NCBI GenBank assembly: GCA_027620595.1 | Contig: JAQCDI010000095.1 | Coordinates: 1-8,576, forward strand | Reading direction: 5' to 3' | From: Bacteroidota bacterium | GTDB taxonomy: Bacteria; Bacteroidota; Rhodothermia; Rhodothermales; UBA10348 | Length of the DNA stretch: 8,576 bases | Part shown: piece after piece, positions 1 to 5,904 of the stretch | How the letters are laid out: every line of letters begins with the position of its first letter | Numbering within the stretch: position 1 is the stretch's first letter | Position numbers and translations under genes: made by a program | Notes under the pieces: generated by a model | Told to the model about the DNA's origin: nothing | Seen by the model: only the letters and a program-made list of their open reading frames with translations | Databases searched by the model: none

Positions 1-1
1 G

Positions 2-997
2 GCCGAACGGTCCGAAAGTCCGATGGGAACCGGCCCCTACACGGTCGGGGAGCGCATCCGGGATTCGCATATCACCCTGGAGGCTTTTCCCGGATACTGG
101 GGCGAACCTCCGAAGACCGCGCGGGTGGTCTTCCGGGTCATTCCCGAGGTCTCGACCCGCCTTGCCGAACTGGAAACGGGCGGCGTCCACCTGATTACGG
201 ATCTGCCGTTCGACCAGGCGGCGTTGCTGGAGCAGTCTGCAGGTGTGAGGGTGGCCGCCATCCCGGGTGGACGCCGCGTCATGATCGGCATCACGACGGC
301 GGGAGGCCCGGAGCCACTGAAGGACAAACGGGTGCGTCAGGCGCTCAACTTCGCCATCGATTTCGAAGCCATCAGCGAAGGGCTCTTCGGTGGGGAAGTC
401 GAGCGCATGTCCTACATGTTCAACCCACCCTACAACCACCCCACGCTCGAGGCCTACTCCTACGATCCCGACAAAGCGCGGGCGTTGTTGGCGGAAGCCG
501 GCTATCCCGATGGATTCGAGTTGTCCTCGCTGGACACGCCGCTGGGCAAGTGGATCCAGGATTTCGAGTTGGCGCAGACCATCGAATCCCAGCTGGCAGC
601 CATTGGCGTGACGCTCCGGGACGGGGTTCGCACGTATGAATGGGGGAATTACCGCTCCAAGCTGCTCTCTTACGACCTGCCGGGCCTGTTCATGCAGGGC
701 TCCGGGGGCGAATTCGAGCTGCTGACCGAAGCAGCGGACCTGACCATCACGAGTCCATCGAACTTCTATCGATGGGAGAATCCCGAATACGAAGCGCTCT
801 GGCAGGAACTGCAGACAGAGCTCGACGAGACGCGTCGTCTCGAAATCGGTTACCGGATGCAGGAAATCGTGCACAATGAGGCGCCCTGGATATTCCTGCA
901 CATCCAGCCCGACGTCTATGGCGTGAGCGACCGGTTGGACTGGCAGCCGCGTCCCGATGAACTGATCCACCTCTGGGACGTGACCCTGAATCCCTGA
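2..997 (+). CDS. ABC transporter substrate-binding protein, family 5 (peptide/nickel type), 5'-truncated
   Basis: This is the C-terminal part (about 331 residues) of an extracytoplasmic solute-binding protein of the SBP_bac_5 family (DppA/OppA/NikA type), which captures peptides or similar ligands for an ABC importer. The frame is open to the left edge, so the true start, and any signal peptide or lipobox, lies outside the window. The ATG at 23 is internal, because it sits just before the family motif GTGPY (nt 26-40). Further family hallmarks are the segment KDKRVRQALNFAIDFEAI (from about nt 322), the DPDKARALLAEAGYPDGF block (about nt 468-518), and the closing EAPWIFLH motif near nt 880-903. 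The gene lies 13 nt upstream of two cognate permease genes, which supports its role as their binding protein. The ligand cannot be told from sequence. Family assignment is firm. Confidence 0.93.
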   Translation, partial: AERSESPMGTGPYTVGERIRDSHITLEAFPGYWGEPPKTARVVFRVIPEVSTRLAELETGGVHLITDLPFDQAALLEQSAGVRVAAIPGGRRVMIGITTAGGPEPLKDKRVRQALNFAIDFEAISEGLFGGEVERMSYMFNPPYNHPTLEAYSYDPDKARALLAEAGYPDGFELSSLDTPLGKWIQDFELAQTIESQLAAIGVTLRDGVRTYEWGNYRSKLLSYDLPGLFMQGSGGEFELLTEAADLTITSPSNFYRWENPEYEALWQELQTELDETRRLEIGYRMQEIVHNEAPWIFLHIQPDVYGVSDRLDWQPRPDELIHLWDVTLNP

Positions 998-1010
998 CCC
1001 GGTCCCGTTC

Positions 1011-1943
1011 ATGCTCCGATACGTCGCCAAGCGCCTGCTGATGGCCGTCTTCATCCTGTGGGCGGTGGCCACGATTGCCTTTGCGCTGACCTTCCTGAGC
1101 GGGGATCCCGCCACCCTGATGATCGGCGACCATTGGACGGCCGAGCAGATTGCCGCCTTCCGTGAGGCCATGGGCTATGATCGCCCGCTGCTCGTGCAGT
1201 ACGGGGACTACCTGGCTGGTCTGCCGCGGGGAGATTTCGGCGTGTCCGTGCGGCAACAGGTGCCCGTCATGGACCTCATCCTTGAGCGATTTCCCGCCAC
1301 GCTGGAGCTGACCGCCGCCGCGCTTTTCCTGATCGTGTTCGTCTCGATTCCCATCGGGGTCCTCTCGGCAGTGAAGCGGAACACGCTGGCAGACCGGGTG
1401 GCCATGAGTGGTGCCCTTTTTGCCCAGTCCGTGCCCACGTTCTGGCTGGGCATCATGCTCATCCTCGTGTTCGGCGTCTGGCTGCGCTGGCTGCCGGTTT
1501 CGGGCCAGGGGACCATACTGCATCTGTTGCTGCCCGCCATCACACTGGCCACGTTTTCGACAGCCCGGATTGCCCGACTGGTGCGCTCCTCCATGCTCGA
1601 CGTGTTGGGGCAGGACTACATCCGCACGGCTCGGGCCAAAGGGTTGCCAAACTGGCGAATCCATTACGTCCATGCGCTCCGCAACGCGCTCATTCCTGTC
1701 ATCACGATACTGGGTATCGAGGTGGGCAGCCTGCTGGGCGGCGCACTCATCACGGAGACGGTGTTCGCCTGGCCGGGGATTGGCCGCTTGACGTTGCAGG
1801 CCATCCAGGCCCGGGATCTGCCGCTCGTACAAGGGGTGATCACGTTCGGCGCCCTCGTGTTCGTACTTGTGAACCTGCTCGTGGACCTCAGCTATTCGTT
1901 GATCGATCCGCGCATCCGGAGCGAGGAGGGCGGCAAACGATGA
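1011..1943 (+). CDS. ABC transporter permease, DppB/OppB type
   Basis: Inner-membrane permease of a peptide/nickel-type ABC importer, 310 residues, the usual length for DppB-like proteins. It opens with the typical N-terminal transmembrane helix (about residues 9-31). A soluble loop follows with the GYDRPLLVQYGDYLAGLPRGDFG segment characteristic of the family, broken here by position (about residues 55-77). About five more hydrophobic segments follow, near 98-120, 132-160, 168-190, 222-250 and 277-300. The cytoplasmic EAA loop that contacts the ATPase is visible around residues 197-226 (DYIRTARAKGL, then RNALIPVIT). The C-terminus DLSYSLIDPRIR is classic for the family. The ATG follows the binding-protein stop by 13 nt with no recognisable SD. 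The last 4 nt overlap the next permease (ATGA), implying coupled translation and a DppB-DppC heterodimer. Confidence 0.95.
   Translation: MLRYVAKRLLMAVFILWAVATIAFALTFLSGDPATLMIGDHWTAEQIAAFREAMGYDRPLLVQYGDYLAGLPRGDFGVSVRQQVPVMDLILERFPATLELTAAALFLIVFVSIPIGVLSAVKRNTLADRVAMSGALFAQSVPTFWLGIMLILVFGVWLRWLPVSGQGTILHLLLPAITLATFSTARIARLVRSSMLDVLGQDYIRTARAKGLPNWRIHYVHALRNALIPVITILGIEVGSLLGGALITETVFAWPGIGRLTLQAIQARDLPLVQGVITFGALVFVLVNLLVDLSYSLIDPRIRSEEGGKR
1923..1930 (+). promoter_or_regulatory. Shine-Dalgarno-like site for the DppC-type permease
   Basis: The purine-rich stretch GAGGAGGG lies 9 nt before the ATG at 1940, inside the 3' end of the upstream permease gene. It is the only strong SD-like match I see ahead of any start in this window. 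It supports ATG 1940 as the start of the second permease. It also encodes residues of the upstream protein, so part of its purine content could be coincidental. Confidence 0.55.
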
Positions 1944-2776
1944 AGGCGCTCTGGCTGTCCATACGCCGCTCGCCAGTGGCCCTGACGGCGTTCATCGTGC
2001 TGCTGGGGCTGGTGGGCGTGGCCTTGTTGGCACCGGTGTTGGCCCCCATGGATCCTGGCGCCATCGACATCCGTGCCCGACTGAGCCCTCCGGGCGAAGG
2101 AGGGCACATCCTGGGAACGGACAACGTGGGCCGGGACGTCTTGAGCCGGATCATCCATGGCGCCCGCATTTCGCTCTTCGTCGGCGTGGCCACCGTCCTG
2201 ATCGGCGGCATATTCGGCTCCGTCCTGGGCATCGTGGCGGGGTATTTCCGTGGTTGGGTCGAAACGGTCATCATGCGCCTGGTGGATATCCAGCTCGCTT
2301 TCCCGTCCATTCTCCTGGCCGTGGCCATCATGGCCCTCGTCGGACCCAGCATGATGAACGTGGTCGTGGTGCTGAGCATTGCCACGTGGGCACCATTCTG
2401 TCGCGTGGCGCGCGGACAGACCCTCTCGGTCTGCAACCAGGAGTACATCACGGCGGCCGTGTCGCTCGGTCTTTCGGACACGCGCATCCTTTGGCGACAC
2501 GTCCTGCCCAACATCATCAACCCGCTCATTGTTGTGGCGTCCTTCGCGCTGGCCACCAACATCATCAACGAAGCGTCCTTGAGCTTCCTGGGTGTCGGCG
2601 TGCCGCCTTCCACGCCCACATGGGGCGGCATGCTGGGCGAGGGGCGCAATTACCTGCGCATCGCATGGTGGGTGGCCACGCTGCCGGGCATCGCCCTGAT
2701 GCTGTCGGTCTACTCCGTCAACATGCTCGGGGACTGGCTGCGGGACCACTACGACCCGCGACTGACAGATTCCTGA
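1940..2776 (+). CDS. ABC transporter permease, DppC/OppC type
   Basis: Second inner-membrane permease of the peptide/nickel-type importer, 278 residues, normal for DppC-like proteins. It has an N-terminal transmembrane helix (about residues 11-35) followed by the family segment HILGTDNVGRDVLSRIIHGAR (by position about 55-75). Further helices lie near 78-105, 117-155, 190-215 and 238-262. The EAA loop begins at about residue 167 (QEYITAAVSLGL, then RHVLPNIINPLIV). The C-terminal signature SFLGVGVPPSTPTWGGML and the end NMLGDWLRDHYDPRL match the family closely. It overlaps the DppB-type gene by 4 nt. It should pair with that permease and two ATPases, but no ATPase gene follows: the next gene, after 70 nt, is a LivK-type protein. 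The ATPases must be upstream or elsewhere, or be shared with another transporter. Confidence 0.95.
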   Translation: MKALWLSIRRSPVALTAFIVLLGLVGVALLAPVLAPMDPGAIDIRARLSPPGEGGHILGTDNVGRDVLSRIIHGARISLFVGVATVLIGGIFGSVLGIVAGYFRGWVETVIMRLVDIQLAFPSILLAVAIMALVGPSMMNVVVVLSIATWAPFCRVARGQTLSVCNQEYITAAVSLGLSDTRILWRHVLPNIINPLIVVASFALATNIINEASLSFLGVGVPPSTPTWGGMLGEGRNYLRIAWWVATLPGIALMLSVYSVNMLGDWLRDHYDPRLTDS

Positions 2777-2846
2777 CCCCGGTCCGGTCCATCCCATTGA
2801 GTTCGCCCCCGACAAACCATACCATACGCACCAACCTTTGACGCCC
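2777..2846 (+). other. 70-nt intergenic leader between importer and cytosolic gene block
   Basis: This is the longest non-coding stretch in the window. It separates the membrane transporter genes from the LivK-like gene. It has no SD before the ATG at 2847; the last 30 nt are C/A-rich. A weak sigma-70-like pair, TTGAGT at 2797-2802 and TACCAT at 2820-2825 with a 17-nt spacer, could be an internal promoter, but each box matches consensus at only about four of six positions. The 10-mer GTTCGCCCCC at 2801-2810 recurs at 3922-3931 ahead of the next gene. I see no convincing terminator hairpin. Confidence 0.4.
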
Positions 2847-3917
2847 ATGCCCGCCCCCGTCACCATCGGATTCGAACTCCCCAACGACGATGTCCATTCC
2901 GTGGCCGGTTACTGCGCCGCGGAGATGGCCATCGACCAGGCCAATGCCGTCGGAAACCTGCCCGCGGAGGTTCGCCTGGAAGTGATCGTCAACGGCAAGG
3001 ACCGCGCCATTGCGCGCAAGGCCGCCTCCGATTTCGTGGCGCGCCCGGACGCCATTGCCGTACTCGGTCCCACGAACAGCGCCATGGCCGTCATCTCGCA
3101 GGACATCTACGCCGACGCCGGCATCCTGCAGATCAGCTCCGAGGCGTCCAGCCCGCTGCTGACCAGCAAGGGCTACACGCATTTCTTCCGCAACGTGGCC
3201 AACGACGAGGTGCAGGGCCGCGCGCTGGCACAGGCCGCCGTCAAGTATATCGGCGGCAAGCGGATTGCCATCCTGAACGAGGATTCGGCCTGGGGCGAAC
3301 CTATTTCGGCCATTTTCGCCGGGGAATGCCGCCGGTTGGGGGTCGAACCGGTCCTGCATTTCGGTTACACCGCCAAGGAGCGGGCTCTCGATTTCTCAGA
3401 TCTGATCGAAGCTGTGGTGGCCGTGAAGCCTGATCTGGTCTACTTCGCCGTCTACTGGAATCAGAGCCACATCATTACCCACATCCTGCGCGAGCGGGGC
3501 GTGGACGCCGTCTTCCTGGGATCCGATGCCCTCAAGCCCTACGCCTTCCTCGAAGTCCCGAGCCGGGACAAGCAGCCGCCCTACCACTCGCTGGCCGGCA
3601 TCGACATGATGGTCAAACCCTCGGCGCGCCAGTTCCTGGTGGATTTTGCTGGCCGCTACCCCCAGATGCTCGACTCGCCACAATACGCTCCGGAAGCCTA
3701 CGACTGTGCGGGCCTCATCCTGGAGTGCATGCGGCGAGCCCCTGAGTTGACCCGTTCGGCTGTTCTGGCCGAAATGCAGCGTTTTGGAACGTATTCGGGC
3801 GCGCTTGGCGACATTTCCTTTACCGAAACCGGGGACCTGAAAGACCCCGACATCGGCCTCTACCGCTGCAAGGACGGGCAGCGGATTTTCATTGATCTCA
3901 TCAAGAACCTTGTCTGA
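2847..3917 (+). CDS. LivK-type (Peripla_BP_6) ligand-binding protein without signal peptide
   Basis: A 356-residue protein of the type I periplasmic-binding-protein fold, in the branched-chain amino acid/amide-binding group (LivK, AmiC). It starts directly in the first beta strand (VTIGFELPNDD) and shows the expected order of elements: a motif near residues 70-80 (AIAVLGPTNSAMAV), the ligand-site region ILQISSEASSPLLT (about 94-107), FFRNVANDEVQG, the second-lobe strand RIAILNEDSAWGEP, and YAPEAYDCAGLI near the C-terminus. No hydrophobic signal peptide or lipobox is present. The in-frame sequence upstream of the ATG (an alternative TTG at 2838, and codons beyond it) is polar and proline-rich, so a missed start does not supply one. 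A cytosolic location is therefore inferred. Possible roles are an amide or amino acid sensor like AmiC, or an intracellular carrier. Liv-type permeases are absent here. It lies 32 nt before a hydrolase gene. Confidence 0.85.
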   Translation: MPAPVTIGFELPNDDVHSVAGYCAAEMAIDQANAVGNLPAEVRLEVIVNGKDRAIARKAASDFVARPDAIAVLGPTNSAMAVISQDIYADAGILQISSEASSPLLTSKGYTHFFRNVANDEVQGRALAQAAVKYIGGKRIAILNEDSAWGEPISAIFAGECRRLGVEPVLHFGYTAKERALDFSDLIEAVVAVKPDLVYFAVYWNQSHIITHILRERGVDAVFLGSDALKPYAFLEVPSRDKQPPYHSLAGIDMMVKPSARQFLVDFAGRYPQMLDSPQYAPEAYDCAGLILECMRRAPELTRSAVLAEMQRFGTYSGALGDISFTETGDLKDPDIGLYRCKDGQRIFIDLIKNLV

Positions 3918-3949
3918 GCGGGTTCGCCCCCACCCAACCCAACACCCCC
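3918..3949 (+). other. 32-nt C/A-rich intergenic leader, no Shine-Dalgarno
   Basis: Short spacer between the LivK-like gene and the hydrolase gene. From 3927 to the ATG at 3950 it consists almost only of C and A with no purine-rich SD motif. It carries the 10-mer GTTCGCCCCC (3922-3931) also found in the leader of the preceding gene (2801-2810). Initiation here probably relies on an unstructured leader rather than SD pairing. Confidence 0.4.
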
Positions 3950-4858
3950 ATGTCTGCAGGCAGAAAAGAAACCTGTTTCCTCACGCGGCCCACTCCCGAG
4001 GGAGGGGAGCGTCGCATGCCCATCGGCGTGATCCACGGCGCCAGGCCCGGTGAACGCATAACCGTCTTCGGCGGCCAGCACGGTACGGAGTACGCCGGCA
4101 TCGAGGCGTCCATGCGCCTCTTCCGCGAGACCGATCCGGCCGATGTGACCGGTACGATTGTGGTTTCGATGGCCACCCACGTCGAAAGCCTCATGAACTG
4201 GGAGCAGTTTGCCCCCACGTATCCCGAGATTGCCGACATGATGCTCGAGGCGGCCACGGGCAGCCAGTACATCATCAACTGCCACGGTGGCGAGTTCACG
4301 GAGCTCATGCACCCCTACGTGATCTGCCGCCTGATCGGCAACGAAGCGGCCGAAGCGGTGGCCATGCGCATGGCCCGGGCCCTGGGCGTGGGTATCGTGT
4401 CGCTCTCCAAGTATCGGGGCGAACCGCCACCGGACCCTTCCGGCGCTCGCCCAGCCTGGTGGCTCTGGCCCAAGAAGGGTCTGTGCGACAAGCTCGGCAT
4501 CCCGGAGATCACGCCCGAGATCGGCGAGGTGGGAGACAGGGACGACAAGCTGATGTACGACGGCATCGTCAACGTCCTCAAGGAACTGGGATTCCTCCCG
4601 GGTCCGGCCATCCAGTTTGCCGAACCCGCTGTGATCGGGGACCGCTGGTGGCTCACGGCCAACCAGGAAGGTATCTGGTTTCCGGTCGTCACGACCGGCG
4701 AGGACGTGGAGAAAGGACAGTTCCTGGGCGAAGTCAGGGACTTCTTCGGCACTGTGCTGCAACGGGTTGAGGCGCCCGAGCGCGCCAAGGTCATGAACAT
4801 GAACATCGGAATGCCGGTCAAGAAGGACGGCTTCCTCATCTGGATCGGCCAATTATGA
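3950..4858 (+). CDS. Aspartoacylase/succinylglutamate desuccinylase-like zinc hydrolase
   Basis: A 302-residue protein of the AstE/AspA (M14-like) zinc hydrolase family, members of which remove acyl groups from N-acyl amino acids. The first zinc-site motif GGQHGTEY places candidate ligands at His44 and Glu47. The second, INCHGGE, places the third ligand at His112. The candidate catalytic glutamate is Glu190 in ITPEIGEVG. A C-terminal beta-rich domain follows (about 210-302; the GIWFPVVTTGEDVEKGQFLG segment is typical). The segment between GTIVVSMATHVES and His112 seems about 18 residues shorter than I expect, and the Asn-Arg substrate-binding motif normally followed by a Phe-Pro-Gly turn is not visible. 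The substrate may therefore differ from classical N-acyl amino acids. No signal peptide is seen, so it is cytosolic. It overlaps the next gene by 4 nt (ATGA). Confidence 0.85.
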   Translation: MSAGRKETCFLTRPTPEGGERRMPIGVIHGARPGERITVFGGQHGTEYAGIEASMRLFRETDPADVTGTIVVSMATHVESLMNWEQFAPTYPEIADMMLEAATGSQYIINCHGGEFTELMHPYVICRLIGNEAAEAVAMRMARALGVGIVSLSKYRGEPPPDPSGARPAWWLWPKKGLCDKLGIPEITPEIGEVGDRDDKLMYDGIVNVLKELGFLPGPAIQFAEPAVIGDRWWLTANQEGIWFPVVTTGEDVEKGQFLGEVRDFFGTVLQRVEAPERAKVMNMNIGMPVKKDGFLIWIGQL

Positions 4859-5904
4859 GTGCGGATCATCTGCTGCCCCCGGGGCGGTCCTACGAGTTGT
4901 CCTTGGAGCTCCTCAAGGGTGCCATCGACATCCACGTCCATGCCGGCCCACACATCTTCTCGAGCCCACGCCGCGTGGATCCCGTCGAAGCCGCTCAGGA
5001 GGCCCTGGCCGCCGGCATGCGCGCCATCGTCTACATGGACGTCTTCGAGATGTCCAACGGCACGAGCTGGATCGTGAACCGCGTCATGCGGGACTCCGCC
5101 GACCGGTTCGAGACGTTCGGCGGCCTGATCATGAATACGACTTACGGCGGGATGAACCCCCGGGCGGTCAAGACGGCGCTCTCCTATGGCACGGGCGCCA
5201 AATACGTCTCCTTCGGCGCCCATTCAACGTATTTTCAGGCCGCGAGGGAAGGGCACCTCGTGGACGGGAAGTTCGTGCCGCTCTCCGAGCTCTATCCGCA
5301 ATTCAAGACCGAGGAGCTGGACCGGTGCATCCGCATTCCGCTCGAGGGTCCGCCGGGACCCGAGTTGGATGAAATCCTGCGCCTGATTGCGGCCAACCCC
5401 CATGTCTTCCTCAACACGGGCCATGTGTCGGTCGAGGAGGCCATCCGGCTTATCGAGCTGTGCGGGGAATACGGCATCAAGCGCATCCTGGTGGCCTCGT
5501 CGGTCACCAAGATTGCCACCATGCAGCAGCTCAAGTGGATGGCCTCGAAGGGCGCGTTCATCGAGTACACGCTGGCTGCGTACACCCACACGACGCCCAT
5601 TCCCAAGACACACTACTACGTGGAGCGGGAATACATGTCCATCGATGAGGGCATGGACGCCGCCCCGGACGGCGGCGTCAAGAAGGTCTCCGAGCAGATC
5701 CGCGAGCTCGGCGCCGAGCACTGCATCCTGTGCTCGGACTTCGGGGTCTACACGCTGCCCACGCCCGTCGAGGGCATGCGCGCCTTCGTGGCGTGCATGC
5801 TCGATCTGGGCATCCCGGCCGCCGACATCCGGACCATGATCAAGACGAATCCCGAGCGGCTGTTGGGCCTCGATCCACTTCCCGAGCCGTTCCTGACCGC
5901 GTGA
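4855..5904 (+). CDS. DUF6282-type TIM-barrel metal-dependent hydrolase
   Basis: A 349-residue protein resembling the DUF6282 family of amidohydrolase-like proteins. The substrate of that family is unknown to me. The N-terminal barrel-strand motif KGAIDIHVHAGPH gives candidate metal ligands Asp25, His27 and His29. FGGLIMNTTYGGMNPRAVKTAL, near residues 90-110, is the family block with GGxxxN...GGxNP. The NTGHVS motif carries His190, and CSDFG carries Asp295, the expected late-strand aspartate. Where I recall a His-Pro pair after the strand ILVA in the family, this protein has Ser215-Ser216, so one metal ligand may be missing or replaced. Close to the C-terminus, IRTMIKTNPERLLGL is the usual amidohydrolase ending. 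There is no signal peptide. It overlaps both neighbours by 4 nt, which argues for a shared pathway with the deacylase-like gene before it. Confidence 0.82.
   Translation: MSADHLLPPGRSYELSLELLKGAIDIHVHAGPHIFSSPRRVDPVEAAQEALAAGMRAIVYMDVFEMSNGTSWIVNRVMRDSADRFETFGGLIMNTTYGGMNPRAVKTALSYGTGAKYVSFGAHSTYFQAAREGHLVDGKFVPLSELYPQFKTEELDRCIRIPLEGPPGPELDEILRLIAANPHVFLNTGHVSVEEAIRLIELCGEYGIKRILVASSVTKIATMQQLKWMASKGAFIEYTLAAYTHTTPIPKTHYYVEREYMSIDEGMDAAPDGGVKKVSEQIRELGAEHCILCSDFGVYTLPTPVEGMRAFVACMLDLGIPAADIRTMIKTNPERLLGLDPLPEPFLTA

Noticed and set aside
747..1832. Long open frame on the - strand (361 codons) opposite the permease and binding-protein genes
   Set aside because: Composition is Gln/His/Arg/Gly-rich with no recognisable domain; it is the antisense shadow of well-supported GC-rich genes.
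2797..2825. Internal promoter TTGAGT-17-TACCAT before the LivK-like gene
   Set aside because: Each box matches consensus at only about four of six positions, and the sigma-factor preferences of this organism are unknown; mentioned under the leader but not called as a promoter.
2838..2846. TTG at 2838 as start of the LivK-like gene
   Set aside because: It adds only three residues; the ATG at 2847 is preferred and neither gives a signal peptide.
2777..2846. Terminator hairpin after the DppC-type gene
   Set aside because: The GGTCCGGTCC run does not form a stem of useful length and no T-run follows.
1892..2884. Long - strand open frame (330 codons) opposite the DppC-type gene
   Set aside because: Low-complexity His/Gln/Arg-rich translation and no family motif; the opposite strand encodes a textbook permease.
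3860..4852. Long - strand open frame (330 codons) opposite the aspartoacylase-like gene
   Set aside because: No motifs; the sense strand carries conserved zinc-site residues.
5730..5900. Upstream in-frame extension of the second binding protein to an ATG inside the DUF6282-type gene
   Set aside because: The extra 57 residues are His/Arg-rich out-of-frame translation of the neighbour and contain no signal peptide; GTG 5901 fits the 4-nt overlap pattern.
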